This document shows, in pieces, positions 22,133-31,378 of a stretch of 35,888 nucleotides of DNA. Location: NCBI GenBank assembly GCA_021738245.1, contig JAIPCJ010000029.1, positions 1 to 35,888 on the forward strand, read 5' to 3'. The notes beneath the pieces were generated by a model, which saw nothing but the letters and a program-made list of their open reading frames with translations, was not told the origin of the DNA and made no database searches. A program made the translations under genes and the position numbers. The DNA comes from Methylotenera sp. GTDB lineage: Bacteria > Pseudomonadota > Gammaproteobacteria > Burkholderiales > Burkholderiaceae_C. Position 1 is the first letter of the stretch. Each line of letters begins with the position of its first letter.

Positions 22133-22207
22133 ATGCCTTCACAAGCCCTTGCCCTGGGCCGACGCGTTCGTCCTGCCGCAGGCGGCCCTCGCGGCCTTGA
22201 GCGCTGA
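22133..22207 (+). CDS. Possible 24-residue leader peptide overlapping the kinase start
   Basis: GGGAGG lies shortly before the ATG at 22133. The 24-codon frame (MPSQALALGRRVRPAAGGPR and on) ends with a TGA whose A is the first base of the kinase ATG (TGATG). It is Arg-rich and unlike any family. It may couple translation of the kinase, or be a remnant or chance frame. Confidence 0.35.
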   Translation: MPSQALALGRRVRPAAGGPRGLER

Positions 22208-25068
22208 TGGACCGCACGGCCGTGATGCCGCTGGCCGCCATGCACGCCCAGGATTGGGCTGCGCTGAGTGACCTGCTCGACCAGGCGCTGGACTTGCCAC
22301 CCGCCGAGCGAGAGGCCTGGCTCAACGCGCTGGACGGTGAGCACCTCATCCACCGCGAGGCTCTGCGGGCGCTGCTCGCGACCCAGGCGGAGATCGAAAC
22401 CGGGGACTTCCTGGCCGAGCTGCCGGCCTTGCCGGGCGTGGCGAGCGAGGCCGGCGAGGCGCGTGCCGGCGGCCAGCTCGTGGGGGCCTACCGGCTGATC
22501 GAGCGCATCGGCCGCGGTGGCATGGGCGAGGTCTGGCTGGCCGAGCGCGCCGACGGCACGGTCAGGCGGCAGGTGGCATTGAAGCTGCCGCACGCCGTCT
22601 GGGGCGATGCCTTCACCGAGCGCCTGGTGCGCGAGCGCGAGATCCTCGCGGCGCTCGACCACGCCCACATCGCCCGCCTCTACGACGCGGGCGTGGACGC
22701 GCACGGTCGGCCCTTCCTCGCGATGGCCTATGTCGCAGGGCAGCCGATCGATGTCTACTGCCGCGAGCGCGCCTTGCCCCTGCGCAGCCGCGTGGCGCTG
22801 CTGTTGCAGGTGGCGGCGGCGGTGGCGCATGCGCATGCGCGGCTGGTGGTGCACCGTGACCTCAAGCCCGGCAACATCCTCGTGGGCGCGGACGGGAACG
22901 TCGTGCTGCTGGACTTCGGCATCGCCAAGCTGCTGGATGGCGACCAGACGCGCGACACCGCGCTGACCGCCGTCTCCGGCCGCGCCCTGACGCTGGACTA
23001 CGCCAGCCCGGAGCAGATCCGCGGCGAGCCGCTGGGCACCGCCAGCGACGTCTACAGCCTGGCGGTGGTGGCCTACGAGCTGCTGGCCGGCGGGCGGCCC
23101 TACCGGCTTGCCCGGGGCAGTGCGGCCGAGCTGGAGGAAGCCATCGCCAGCGCGCAGGCACCCCGCGCCAGCGACACGGCCATGGACGCGTCCACCCGGC
23201 GCCAGTTGCGCGGCGACCTGGACGCCATCCTCAACAAGGCCCTCAAGAAGCGCCCCGAGGAACGCTACGCGACGATGGACGCCTTCGCCGCCGACCTGCG
23301 CCGCTGGCGCGACGGCGAGCCGGTGCAGGCGCGGCCCGACAGCGCCGGCTATCGCATGGCCAAGTTCATCGGGCGCCATCGTCTGCAGGTGGCCGCCGGC
23401 GGGGGGGTGATGCTGGCCCTGGCCGGCGGCGCGTCGGTCGCGCTGTGGCAGGCGCATGAGGCCCGGCTGGCTGCCGCCCAGGCCCGCACGGAAGCCGCCA
23501 CGGCCAAGGCGGTGCAGGGCTTCATGGAATCGGTGTTCATCTCGAACTCGGCCAACCAGGCCGACCCTGAACGCGCCCGTGCCACCACTGCCCGCGAGTT
23601 GCTGGACCGCGGCGCCGAGCGCATCGAGAAAGACCTTGCCCAGGCGCCCGAGGCGCAGCTGCGCTTGTACGAGCTGCTGGGCGAGATGTACTTTCACATG
23701 GCCTTGAACGACCGCTCGCTGGCGCTGCGCCGCAGTGGTGCTGCGCTGGCGGCCCGCCACTTCGGGGCCGGCAGCCTGGAGGCGATCAACGCCTCGGTGT
23801 CACTGGCCAAGACATTGGCCGAAGTGGGCGATCGCGAGGCCTCGCTCAAGCTGCTGCTGCAGGCCGACGAGGCGCTGCGTGCGCGCGGCCAGGAGGATGC
23901 GCTGGCGCGCATGGAGATCGACACCACCCTGGCCTACCACTACTTCAACTCGGACCCGCCGCAAGGCCTGGCGCGTGCGCGCCGCGCGGCGGCCATCGCG
24001 CGGCAACAGCCGCCGTCGCAAGGCTCGGTCGGTGCGCTGCACATGCTGGGCGAAGCGGCCAACGCCACCGGCAACCTGGTCGAAGCCCGGGACGCGCTGG
24101 CCGAGGCGCTAGCCCGCATCGACAGCCGGCCCGACGAAACGGTCGCGGTGCTGCCGCTGGTGTTGAGCACGCTGGGCGATGTGTACGCGCGGCTCGGCCA
24201 GCTTGGCGATGCGGGGGCCACGCTGTCACGCGCCTACGACCTCGCCCAGCGCGGCAGCGATCCGTACACGCTGCACATCGCAGGCCTGAAGCTGTCGCGC
24301 TTTCTGGTGGCCAACGGCCGCGCGCGCGACGCGATCGAATCCGGCCGCGCTGCCGCCGCCTGGGCGCAGTCGCTGAAGGGCGACCATGAGTTCGGCGCCG
24401 GGCCGGCGGTGATGATCGGCAGCTATGGCCGGGTACTGCTGGTGTACGGCGATGCGCGGCGCGCGCTGGCCTACCTGGACGATGCGCGCCAGCGGCTGCC
24501 GACAGCCTTGCCCGATGTGCTGGGGCCGTTCCTGGCGACGCATGCGGAGGCGATGCTCGCGCTCGGCCGCACCGCCGATGCGGCGGCCGACCTCGACCAG
24601 GCTGCGGCCTTGATCGGCGACCGGGTGGACCGCAACACCGAGTCGGTGCGCGCGGTGCGACGCCGCTACTGGGTGGCGGTGGGCAAGGCGCAAGAGGCTC
24701 TGGCCGACTTCGAGGCGCACGCGCCGAAGGTGGACCAGGCAAGCACCGCCTTCACGCAACTTCGGCGTCAGGCCGAGCAGGCCACGCTGCTGCTGGCCGT
24801 GGGGCGCCACGCCGAGGCCCATGCCGCCGCGTCGGCGGTGCTGGCGGCGATCAGCCGCTTGCCGGAGCAGGGCTTCAGCGACGACGTGCAGGCGCGCATG
24901 ACCGCCGTGCAGGGCCAGGCCCTGCTGAGCCAGGGCCGACCCGCCGACGCGCTGCCCGTGCTTCAGCAGGCCCTCGCGCTGCACCGGGCCGCCTTCGATG
25001 CCGAGCACAGCCCCGAGGTGGCGGCCGTGCGCGCCGCACTGGCCACGGCGCAACGGCGAGCGCCCTAG
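22207..25068 (+). CDS. Membrane Ser/Thr protein kinase with C-terminal TPR-like region
   Basis: The 953-residue protein has a PknB-type kinase domain at about residues 93-365: glycine loop IGRGGMGEVW, Lys of VALKLPHA, catalytic HRDLKPGN near 215, DFGIAKL near 236 and YASPEQIRGE. One membrane segment lies near 397-415, followed by ~530 residues of TPR-like helical repeats, presumably outside the cytoplasm. The N-terminal 70 residues match the leader of kinases that often sit next to an ECF sigma factor; no sigma gene is present here. Its TAG stop lies inside the terminal repeat of the 25065-25231 element. The shared motif at 22067 suggests common control with the secreted protein gene. Confidence 0.9.
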   Translation: MDRTAVMPLAAMHAQDWAALSDLLDQALDLPPAEREAWLNALDGEHLIHREALRALLATQAEIETGDFLAELPALPGVASEAGEARAGGQLVGAYRLIERIGRGGMGEVWLAERADGTVRRQVALKLPHAVWGDAFTERLVREREILAALDHAHIARLYDAGVDAHGRPFLAMAYVAGQPIDVYCRERALPLRSRVALLLQVAAAVAHAHARLVVHRDLKPGNILVGADGNVVLLDFGIAKLLDGDQTRDTALTAVSGRALTLDYASPEQIRGEPLGTASDVYSLAVVAYELLAGGRPYRLARGSAAELEEAIASAQAPRASDTAMDASTRRQLRGDLDAILNKALKKRPEERYATMDAFAADLRRWRDGEPVQARPDSAGYRMAKFIGRHRLQVAAGGGVMLALAGGASVALWQAHEARLAAAQARTEAATAKAVQGFMESVFISNSANQADPERARATTARELLDRGAERIEKDLAQAPEAQLRLYELLGEMYFHMALNDRSLALRRSGAALAARHFGAGSLEAINASVSLAKTLAEVGDREASLKLLLQADEALRARGQEDALARMEIDTTLAYHYFNSDPPQGLARARRAAAIARQQPPSQGSVGALHMLGEAANATGNLVEARDALAEALARIDSRPDETVAVLPLVLSTLGDVYARLGQLGDAGATLSRAYDLAQRGSDPYTLHIAGLKLSRFLVANGRARDAIESGRAAAAWAQSLKGDHEFGAGPAVMIGSYGRVLLVYGDARRALAYLDDARQRLPTALPDVLGPFLATHAEAMLALGRTADAAADLDQAAALIGDRVDRNTESVRAVRRRYWVAVGKAQEALADFEAHAPKVDQASTAFTQLRRQAEQATLLLAVGRHAEAHAAASAVLAAISRLPEQGFSDDVQARMTAVQGQALLSQGRPADALPVLQQALALHRAAFDAEHSPEVAAVRAALATAQRRAP

Positions 25069-25231
25069 TGTGGTATCCCGCAAATACGTGCACATGAAAT
25101 CGCGTCTTCAACCCCAAGGCAGCATTGCAAATCCTCGCGATACCGCCGGGTATCGCTGCGGTTTGCGCCTTGCCCTGGGCTCGAAGCCATTGAGTTCGTT
25201 TTGTGCACGTATCTGCCGGACACCACACTAG
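25065..25231. mobile_element. 167-bp foldback element (MITE-like) with ~30-bp terminal inverted repeats
   Basis: The two ends start CTAGTGTGGT and, read on the opposite strand, CTAGTGTGGT again; the 30-base ends differ at only three positions and finish ATACGTGCACA. Inside, GCGATACC/GGTATCGC, GCAAA/TTTGC and CAAGGC/GCCTTG continue the pairing, so nearly the whole element folds into one hairpin. CTAG at both tips may be a duplicated target. No transposase is encoded. The tips supply the TAG stops of both converging genes. Confidence 0.7.
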
Positions 25232-25836
25232 CGGCAGATCAGCCCGACCGCGTCCACCGCAGCGCCGGCGCGCCCTTGCAGCCCGACGATGGCCTTGTCG
25301 TCGCAGGTCAGCGTGCCCTTGGGGTAATGCGAGTTCACGTTGTCCATCATGCGCAGCGCGCCCACCGGCCCGGTGACGAAGAGGGCGATGTTGCCGATCG
25401 GCCCCGTCGGCGAGGTGAAGGCGCCCGGGGTGTTCAGCGGCACGGAGGCAGTGCGGGTCTCGCTGCCGCGCGCGGCGCAATCCAGCACCAGCGCCTTGAG
25501 CAGGTGGTTGTCGCTGCGCAGCGAGGTCACCGCCATGGACCGCACCACCGACCCGGCCGGGCAGGCCGCGCTGCGCCGCGTGCCGCTGCCCCCGCCGCCA
25601 GCAATCGGTTGGCCGTTGCACAGCGGCGCGATGTAGTTCACGTAGGCCCCGGTGCGCGCGAACACGCCCGTCACCTGGGTGCCGGCCGGGCACCTCGCGA
25701 TGAACTGTTGCCCGCCGGTGCCACCGAAGGCCGGCGTGAAGGTTTCCTGGGCCCGCGCGAGCGGCGATGCGCCGAGCAGGGCGGTCAGGCCCGCGGCGAG
25801 CAGGGCCGAGCGAGCGTGAGCGAGTGGATGAGGCAT
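25228..25836 (-). CDS. Secreted protein of unknown function
   Basis: The 202-residue protein starts with a signal peptide (HARSALLAAGLTALLGASPLARA). The mature part contains CPAGTQVTGVFARTGAYVNY, CPAGSVVRSMAVTSL and a final CDDKAIVGLQGRAG, two internally related motifs with paired Cys. This resembles jacalin-like or plant-lectin-like surface proteins, but I cannot name a family. The ATG at 25836 has AGGAGC eight bases upstream and a proper signal peptide; the open frame extends to 25908 but overlaps the promoter-like motif. Its stop lies in the foldback element. Confidence 0.75.
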   Translation of the reverse strand: MPHPLAHARSALLAAGLTALLGASPLARAQETFTPAFGGTGGQQFIARCPAGTQVTGVFARTGAYVNYIAPLCNGQPIAGGGGSGTRRSAACPAGSVVRSMAVTSLRSDNHLLKALVLDCAARGSETRTASVPLNTPGAFTSPTGPIGNIALFVTGPVGALRMMDNVNSHYPKGTLTCDDKAIVGLQGRAGAAVDAVGLICR

Positions 25837-25857
25837 GTCAGAGCTCCTGTCATCGGT

Positions 25858-25907
25858 GAAGGGGATTCCCTTCTCCGAAGTACGCACAACGGCAGGAAAG
25901 TCAGACA
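25858..25907 (-). promoter_or_regulatory. Second copy of TGTCTGAC-N15-CGTACTTC motif, with adjacent palindrome
   Basis: On the minus strand TGTCTGAC (25907-25900), 15 bases, then CGTACTTC (25884-25877), exactly as before the kinase gene. A GAAGGG-gatt-CCCTTC palindrome (25858-25873) lies between the motif and the start codon, near the expected transcript start. Confidence 0.6.
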
Positions 25908-25951
25908 TGGCCCACCGAGCGGCCAGCCCGGCGCACCGAAGGTGCGGGCGG

Positions 25952-27070
25952 CTAGCGCCCGTGCCAGCGCATCGCGGCGCGCCTCACCATCTCGGGCAGC
26001 AGGTGCTGCTCGTCTTCCACCTGCCGCAGCCAGGCGGCGTCGTTGCCCAGGCCGTTGATCTCGCGGCGCAGGTACTGCAGGGCGCCTTCGGCATGCAGGT
26101 CGCCCGCGTGGCTGTCCAGGCGCGACAGCACGCGGCTCAGGTCATCGCGCAGCACGCGGTGCTCGCCGGTCTCGGGGTCGACGAAGGTGCCGTCCAGCCC
26201 GAAGCGGCAGGCCTGGAAGCGGTTGAAGGTGTAGGGCAGGTAGTCGTCCTCGCTGAGCTTGAACGGCTTCTCACGCGTGAGCCACTGGCCCAGGCACTGG
26301 ATGAAGCCGGCCAGTGAGGCGGCCTTCTCGATGGTCAGCGGCGTGTCCAGCACGCGGACTTCGATGGTGCCGAACTCCGGCTTGGGGCGGATGTCCCAGT
26401 AGAAGTCCTTCATGCCCGAGACCACGCCGGTGCGGGTCATCTTGTTGAAGAACACCTCGAAGTCGCTCCAGGTCTGCACGAAGGGCGCGCGGCCGCTCAG
26501 CGGAAAGGCAAACACCGAGTTCAGGCGGGCCGAGTCGAAGCCCGTGTCCTCGCCCTGCACGAACGGCGAAGACGCCGCCAGCGCGATCAGGTGCGGGATG
26601 AAGCGGCTCATGCCGTGCAGCAGCACCAGGGCCTCATCCGCGCTCGGGCAGCCGATGTGCACGTGCTGGCCGAACACCGTGAACTGCTTGGAGAGGTAGC
26701 CGTACAGCGATGACAGCTCATGAAAGCGCGGGGTCTCGAAGATGCGCCGGCGCGTCCAATGCTGGAAGGGGTGGGTGCCGCCGCCGCAGAGCATCACGTC
26801 CAGGGTCTCGGCGCAGTCCACCAGCGCATCGCGGATCTGGCCCAGCTCCGACACCACCTGGCCGAAGCCGGCGCACACGCCGGTGGACAGTTCGATCATG
26901 CTGCTGGTGATCTCGGGCTTCACATCGCCGGGGATGCTGCGCTTTTCCATCAGGCGCAGCAGGTCGGCCGACACGGGGGCCAGGTCGTAGTCGTCGCTGT
27001 TGACGATCTGCAGCTCCAGCTCGACGCCCAGCGTCAGCGGCTGCGATTGGGCAAAGACGCCGAGGCTCAT
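25952..27070 (-). CDS. ybdK: YbdK-type carboxylate-amine ligase (glutamate-cysteine ligase 2 family)
   Basis: The 372-residue protein starts [13 protein letters not shown], the GCS2 family entry motif, and has [31 protein letters not shown] and [15 protein letters not shown]. These carry the acidic metal ligands and His of the active site. Such enzymes show weak gamma-glutamylcysteine synthetase activity; the real physiological product is not settled. Its ATG overlaps the stop of the antiporter gene (ATGA at 27067-27070), so the two are translationally coupled. Confidence 0.93.
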   Translation of the reverse strand: MSLGVFAQSQPLTLGVELELQIVNSDDYDLAPVSADLLRLMEKRSIPGDVKPEITSSMIELSTGVCAGFGQVVSELGQIRDALVDCAETLDVMLCGGGTHPFQHWTRRRIFETPRFHELSSLYGYLSKQFTVFGQHVHIGCPSADEALVLLHGMSRFIPHLIALAASSPFVQGEDTGFDSARLNSVFAFPLSGRAPFVQTWSDFEVFFNKMTRTGVVSGMKDFYWDIRPKPEFGTIEVRVLDTPLTIEKAASLAGFIQCLGQWLTREKPFKLSEDDYLPYTFNRFQACRFGLDGTFVDPETGEHRVLRDDLSRVLSRLDSHAGDLHAEGALQYLRREINGLGNDAAWLRQVEDEQHLLPEMVRRAAMRWHGR

Positions 27071-28338
27071 GGGCGGCCCTCCGTGCCAGGTTGCTTGCCA
27101 GATTCGTTGCGGCGGCGGCGCGGCGGTGCCGGCGGCAGCTCGCCCGCCAGGCGCAGCGCGAACTGCACCGCGATCGGCCCGATCAGCTCCAGCACCGCGA
27201 TGCTGGCCAGGATGATGGGCACGGCACCCGCGGCCAGCTCAGGCTCGGCCCGCATCAGCTCGCTCAGCATGACCAGGGCCGTGGCGGACAGCGGCGTCAT
27301 CGTGATCGACAGGGCCAGGCCTTGCCGCCAGCTCGCCTTGGCCCAGGGCGCCAGGGCCACGATGGCCACCGTCTTGGCGACGAAGCGCGCCGCCATCAGC
27401 GCCAGCGCGGCAAAGCCGCCGGCCACCAGGATCTTGGGCGACCAGGCCGAGCCGACGATGACAAACAGCATCAGCACCAGCGCGCCACCCGAGGTGCCGA
27501 AGTGGCGCGGCCACACCCAGGGGCGGTCGCTGGTGTTGCGCAACAGCAGGCCGGCCACCAGCGGCATCAGCAGCGTGGACACGCCAATCGCCCGCGCCGC
27601 GACGATGGAGAACGCGACGAGGCCGAACAGCAGCAGCACCGCGCTTTCGTTGCGCAGGTCCAGCCGGCGGGCCACGAGGTACACCGCCCCGGCCAGCAGC
27701 GCGGCCAGGCCCAGCGTGGTGATCAGCGAGATCGACAAGCCCGCCAGCGCCTGGGCGAGGCTGCCACCGTCGTCGGCCGCCCACCAAGTGCGCATCAAGG
27801 TCAGGGCGACCACCGCGTAGAGCGTGTTCAGCGCCGTCAGCAGCGACGCGCGCTGCGTGACTTGACCCTCGGCGCCGAGTTCCAGCGACACCCGCCCGGA
27901 CACCGCGGCCGGCGCGGGCATGGCCAGGATGGCGCAGGCGATGGCCGTCTGCCAGCTCACGTCGAAGAAGCGCAGCACCACGGCCACCGCCACCGCGCTG
28001 AGCGAGGCCTCCAGCAGGCTCGTGGCCGCCAGGCCCGGGTTGCGGCGCAGCCAGCGCAGGTGCACGCGGCTGCCGATCTCGAACAGCAGCAGGCCCAGTG
28101 CGAGGTCGGTCACCGTCTGCGCGGCGCCGGACAGCGGCATGCCCACGCCATGCCCGAAGGCTGCGGCCACACAGCCGGCCAATGTGTAGCCCACCACGCG
28201 GGGCAGGCGGGTCGTGGCGGCGATGAATTCGCCCGCCAGTGCGCCGGCCAGCAACACGCCGACGACAAACATCAGTGCGCTGGACGGGGCGACGGCGAGA
28301 CCGGCCCAGATGCGGGCTCCGGTATCGAGAGCGTTCAT
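27067..28338 (-). CDS. Cation:proton antiporter (CPA2/KefB-like)
   Basis: The 423-residue membrane protein has about twelve segments: [40 protein letters not shown] and [14 protein letters not shown] resemble the Na+/H+ exchanger domain of CPA2 carriers. No TrkA nucleotide-binding domain is attached; the C-terminus is an Arg/Pro-rich tail. The ATG at 28338 is preceded by GGGAG and is preferred over upstream in-frame codons. It is co-transcribed with ybdK, which may link ion homeostasis to thiol or glutamyl metabolism, as with glutathione-gated Kef systems (inference). Confidence 0.85.
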   Translation of the reverse strand: MNALDTGARIWAGLAVAPSSALMFVVGVLLAGALAGEFIAATTRLPRVVGYTLAGCVAAAFGHGVGMPLSGAAQTVTDLALGLLLFEIGSRVHLRWLRRNPGLAATSLLEASLSAVAVAVVLRFFDVSWQTAIACAILAMPAPAAVSGRVSLELGAEGQVTQRASLLTALNTLYAVVALTLMRTWWAADDGGSLAQALAGLSISLITTLGLAALLAGAVYLVARRLDLRNESAVLLLFGLVAFSIVAARAIGVSTLLMPLVAGLLLRNTSDRPWVWPRHFGTSGGALVLMLFVIVGSAWSPKILVAGGFAALALMAARFVAKTVAIVALAPWAKASWRQGLALSITMTPLSATALVMLSELMRAEPELAAGAVPIILASIAVLELIGPIAVQFALRLAGELPPAPPRRRRNESGKQPGTEGRP

Positions 28339-28439
28339 GCGTCTCCCTGGTCTTGAAAGATTTGGTTGCAAGCCTAGGGGGCGCAGGCGCAGCCGCGTGT
28401 AGGCCAACACGCCGAAAGCTTCCTGGACAATTGCGCGCC

Positions 28440-29006
28440 ATGCAGCTCGTCAGCCTCAACACCGCCCGGGTCGAATCCTTCGTGGCCACCAACGGCGAGG
28501 CCGTGACCTCGGCCATCCGCAAACGCGCCCGCGAGGGTGCCGTGGCCGTGGGCCCGCTGGGCCTGGCCGGCGACGAGCAGGCCGACCCGACCGTGCACGG
28601 CGGCCTGGCCAAGGCGGTGTATGCCTACCCGCAGGCGCACTACGCCTTCTGGCAGACGGTGCGTGGCCAGGCCAAGGTGGCGGGCGAGTTGCAGCCCGGC
28701 GACTGCGGCGAGAACCTCACGCTGGCGGGCCTGCTGGAAAGCCAGGTCTGGATCGGCGATGTGCTGCGCTTCCCGGATTGCGAGCTGATCGTGTCGGAGC
28801 CGCGCTACCCCTGCTTCAAGTTCAATGCCCACATGGGCTTCAACCAGGCCGCCAAGCTGATGGTGCAGAGCGGCTATTGCGGCTTCTATCTCGCGGTGAA
28901 GCGTGAGGGCACGATCGCGGCGGGCCAGGCCTTCGAGCTCATCCCCGGTCCGCGCGAAGTGGGCATCGTGGAGCTCTTCAAGGCCAAGATGAGGAAGAAG
29001 GCGTGA
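28440..29006 (+). CDS. MOSC domain protein (YiiM-like)
   Basis: The 188-residue protein has the MOSC core: GPLGLAGDEQADPTVHGGLA, KAVYAYPQAHYAFW, GDCGENLTLAGLLE and the conserved Cys in EPRYPCFKFN. MOSC proteins handle molybdenum cofactor sulfur or reduce N-hydroxylated compounds such as 6-N-hydroxylaminopurine with Moco (YiiM). The start is the ATG at 28440, matching the family length; no ribosome site is evident, so leaderless translation is possible. It diverges from the antiporter operon. Confidence 0.9.
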   Translation: MQLVSLNTARVESFVATNGEAVTSAIRKRAREGAVAVGPLGLAGDEQADPTVHGGLAKAVYAYPQAHYAFWQTVRGQAKVAGELQPGDCGENLTLAGLLESQVWIGDVLRFPDCELIVSEPRYPCFKFNAHMGFNQAAKLMVQSGYCGFYLAVKREGTIAAGQAFELIPGPREVGIVELFKAKMRKKA

Positions 29007-30151
29007 GCAGCGCGGGCTGCCTGCGGCGCCATCTGCTGCTCGCGGCCGGCGCGCTGCCCTGGGCGGCCGGCGCGGCACCGGTGCTGCGCGTGGGGCCCAC
29101 GCGGCCCATCAAGTCACTCGCCGCGGCCGCACGCCAGGCGCGTGATGGCGACGTCATCGAGGTGGACGCCGGCGACTACACCGCTGACGTCGCCGCCTGG
29201 CCCCAGCACGACCTGACCCTGCGCGCGGTGGGCGGCCGGGTGCGCGTCATCGGCGCGGGCGCGCAGGTGCAGGGCAAGGGCCTGTTCTTGACGAGCGGGC
29301 GGCGCCAGCGCATCGAGGGCTTCGACTTCAGCGGCGCGGTGGTGCCCGACCGCAATGGCGCCGGCATCCGGCTGGAGGCGGGCTCGCTGACGCTCGTGGA
29401 CTGCAGCTTCCGCGACAACCAGAACGGGCTGCTGTCGGCCAACGAGGGCAGCATCGAGCTGGACATCATCGATTGCGACTTCGGCCCCATCCTGCCGGGC
29501 GAGGGGCGCACGCACAACCTGTATGTCGGCGCCATCAAGCGGCTGGCGGTCAGCGGCAGCTGGTTTCACCACGGCTTCAAGGGCCATCTGCTCAAGAGCC
29601 GCGCGGCGCTGAACCACATCCTCTACAACCGCCTGACCGATGAGATCGGCGGGCGGGCGAGCTACGAGCTGGAGTTCGCCAACGGCGGGGTGGCGGTGGT
29701 GATGGGCAACCTCATCGCGCAGAGCTCCACCACCGAGAACCCGCACGTGATCTCCTTCGGCGCCGAGGGCGCCACCTGGGAGAAGCAGGCGCTTTACCTC
29801 GTCAACAACACGCTGGTGGACCAGCGGCCCAGCGGCGGCATCTGGCTGCGCGTGTCGCCACCCCAGGCCGACGTGGTGCTGGCCAACAACCTCCTGGTCG
29901 GCGGGCCCAAGCTCGCTGCGGATGGCCACTGGGTGCGGCGCGCCAACTTCGACGCCGACTGGGACGAGTTCGTGCTCGCCGCGCGCGATGACTTCCGGCT
30001 GAAGCCGGGCTCATCGCTGCGCGGCAAGGCTCAGGCCGCGGGCGAGGGCGGTGGCCTGAAGCTCACCCCCACCCGCGAGTACCGGCACCCGCGCGGCAGC
30101 CTGCCGTGGGACGGCGCCGCGCCGCTGAGCCCGGGCGCCTTTCAGCGCTGA
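29003..30151 (+). CDS. Secreted right-handed parallel beta-helix protein
   Basis: The 382-residue protein starts with GTG overlapping the MOSC stop (GTGA at 29003-29006), indicating coupling. A signal peptide (LRRHLLLAAGALPWAAGAA) is followed by pectate-lyase-like beta-helix repeats: PIKSLAAAARQARDGDVIEV, RIEGFDFSGAVVPDRNGAGI, TLVDCSFRDNQNGLL and YLVNNTLVDQRP. No polysaccharide lyase catalytic set could be assigned. The protein is probably periplasmic or extracellular. Confidence 0.8.
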   Translation: MSSAGCLRRHLLLAAGALPWAAGAAPVLRVGPTRPIKSLAAAARQARDGDVIEVDAGDYTADVAAWPQHDLTLRAVGGRVRVIGAGAQVQGKGLFLTSGRRQRIEGFDFSGAVVPDRNGAGIRLEAGSLTLVDCSFRDNQNGLLSANEGSIELDIIDCDFGPILPGEGRTHNLYVGAIKRLAVSGSWFHHGFKGHLLKSRAALNHILYNRLTDEIGGRASYELEFANGGVAVVMGNLIAQSSTTENPHVISFGAEGATWEKQALYLVNNTLVDQRPSGGIWLRVSPPQADVVLANNLLVGGPKLAADGHWVRRANFDADWDEFVLAARDDFRLKPGSSLRGKAQAAGEGGGLKLTPTREYRHPRGSLPWDGAAPLSPGAFQR

Positions 30152-31228
30152 TCAGGCCGCGCGCGGGTAGTCGGTGTAGCCCTGCTCGCCGCCGCCGTAG
30201 AAGGTCTCCTTCTGCGGCGCAGCCCACGGCAGGTCGGCGCGGATGCGCTCGGCCAGGTCGGGGTTGCTGATGAAGGGCCGGCCGATGGCCACGGCGTCGG
30301 CATGGCCGCTGCTGATGGCGTCCAGTGCCATCGTGCGGTCGTAGCCGTTGTTGACGATCCACGGGCCGTTGAAGCGGCGGCGCAGCTCGGCATAGTCGAA
30401 CGGCGCGTTGTCACGCGGGCCGCCGGTGGCGCCTTCCACCACTTCCATGAAGGCCAGCTTGAGCGTGCTCAGGCGCTCCGCCACATGGTTGAACAGGGCC
30501 TGGGGGTTGCTGTCCTGGCCGATGTCGTTGGCCGGCGTCACGGGGGACACGCGCAGCCCGGTGCGGCCCGGGCCGATGGCCTCGGCCACGGCGGTCATCA
30601 CCTCGATCAGCAGCCGGGCGCGGTTCTCGATGGAGCCGCCGTAGGCATCGGTGCGGTCGTTCGTGCTGTCGCGCAGGAACTGCTCCAGCAGGTAGCCATT
30701 GGCGCTGTGCACCTCCACGCCGTCGAAGCCGGCGGCGATGGCGTTCCTGGCAGCCTGGGCGTAGTCGGCTACCAGCTGCGGGATCTCATCGGTGGTCAGC
30801 GCGCGGGGTTCGTCGGTCGGCACCAGCTCGCCGTGGGCGGCGTAGGTGCGCGTCTTGGCGGCACGGTTCGTGGACGACACCGGCGCCTGGCCGCCCGGCT
30901 GCAGGCGCTTCACCGAGATGCGGCCCACGTGCCACAGCTGCACGACGATCTTGCCGCCTTCGGCATGCACCGCGTCGGTCACGCGCTTCCAGGCAGCGAC
31001 CTGCTCGGGCGTGTGGATGCCGGGGGTGTCGAAGTAGCCCTGGCCATCGGGGCGGATCTGCGTGGCCTCGGTGATCAAGAGGCCGGCGCTGGCGCGCTGG
31101 CGGTAGTACTCGACGTGCAGGTCACCCACCACCCGGTTGCGCGCACGGTTGCGCGTGAGCGGGGCCATGACGAGGCGGTTGGCGAGCTCGATGTCGCCGA
31201 GGCGGACGGGGTCGAAAAGCGTGGGCAT
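30152..31228 (-). CDS. nemA: Alkene reductase, Old Yellow Enzyme family
   Basis: The 358-residue FMN-dependent ene-reductase has MAPLTRNRARN, ITEATQIRPDGQGYFDTPGI, VQLWHVGRISV, VEVHSANGYLLEQFLRDSTN with the His/Asn substrate-binding pair, DRTDAYGGSIENRARL and IGRPFISNPDLAERI at the phosphate site. It reduces activated C=C bonds or N-ethylmaleimide and nitrate esters with NADPH. The ATG at 31228 fits the family; a TTG eight codons upstream is in frame but unlikely. Confidence 0.93.
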   Translation of the reverse strand: MPTLFDPVRLGDIELANRLVMAPLTRNRARNRVVGDLHVEYYRQRASAGLLITEATQIRPDGQGYFDTPGIHTPEQVAAWKRVTDAVHAEGGKIVVQLWHVGRISVKRLQPGGQAPVSSTNRAAKTRTYAAHGELVPTDEPRALTTDEIPQLVADYAQAARNAIAAGFDGVEVHSANGYLLEQFLRDSTNDRTDAYGGSIENRARLLIEVMTAVAEAIGPGRTGLRVSPVTPANDIGQDSNPQALFNHVAERLSTLKLAFMEVVEGATGGPRDNAPFDYAELRRRFNGPWIVNNGYDRTMALDAISSGHADAVAIGRPFISNPDLAERIRADLPWAAPQKETFYGGGEQGYTDYPRAA

Positions 31229-31258
31229 GGGGTTCTGGAAGAGGAAAGACAAAGTGGG

Positions 31259-31307
31259 CGAAGCCTAAGCAGACCGCACCATCCCTGCGGCTCGTGCGGT
31301 TGCTTCG
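31259..31307. promoter_or_regulatory. Two-tier inverted repeat in the nemA/rlmJ divergent region
   Basis: CGAAGC (31259-31264) pairs with GCTTCG (31302-31307) and encloses ACCGCAC/GTGCGGT (31273-31279, 31294-31300). It lies about 30 bases from the nemA start and could be an operator or leader hairpin. Confidence 0.4.
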
Positions 31308-31378
31308 GCGTGTGATACGCCCTCAGATGCTGGCAACTCGGCGAAAGACAAGCCGCCACCTTGGCGACAATCACCCCC

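Noticed and set aside
25201-26058. 285-residue plus-strand frame beginning in the foldback element
   Set aside because: Antisense to the secreted protein gene; its first residues merely mirror the terminal repeat, as the frame from the other tip does.
29114-29929. 271-residue minus-strand frame
   Set aside because: Antisense to the beta-helix gene with no recognisable domain.
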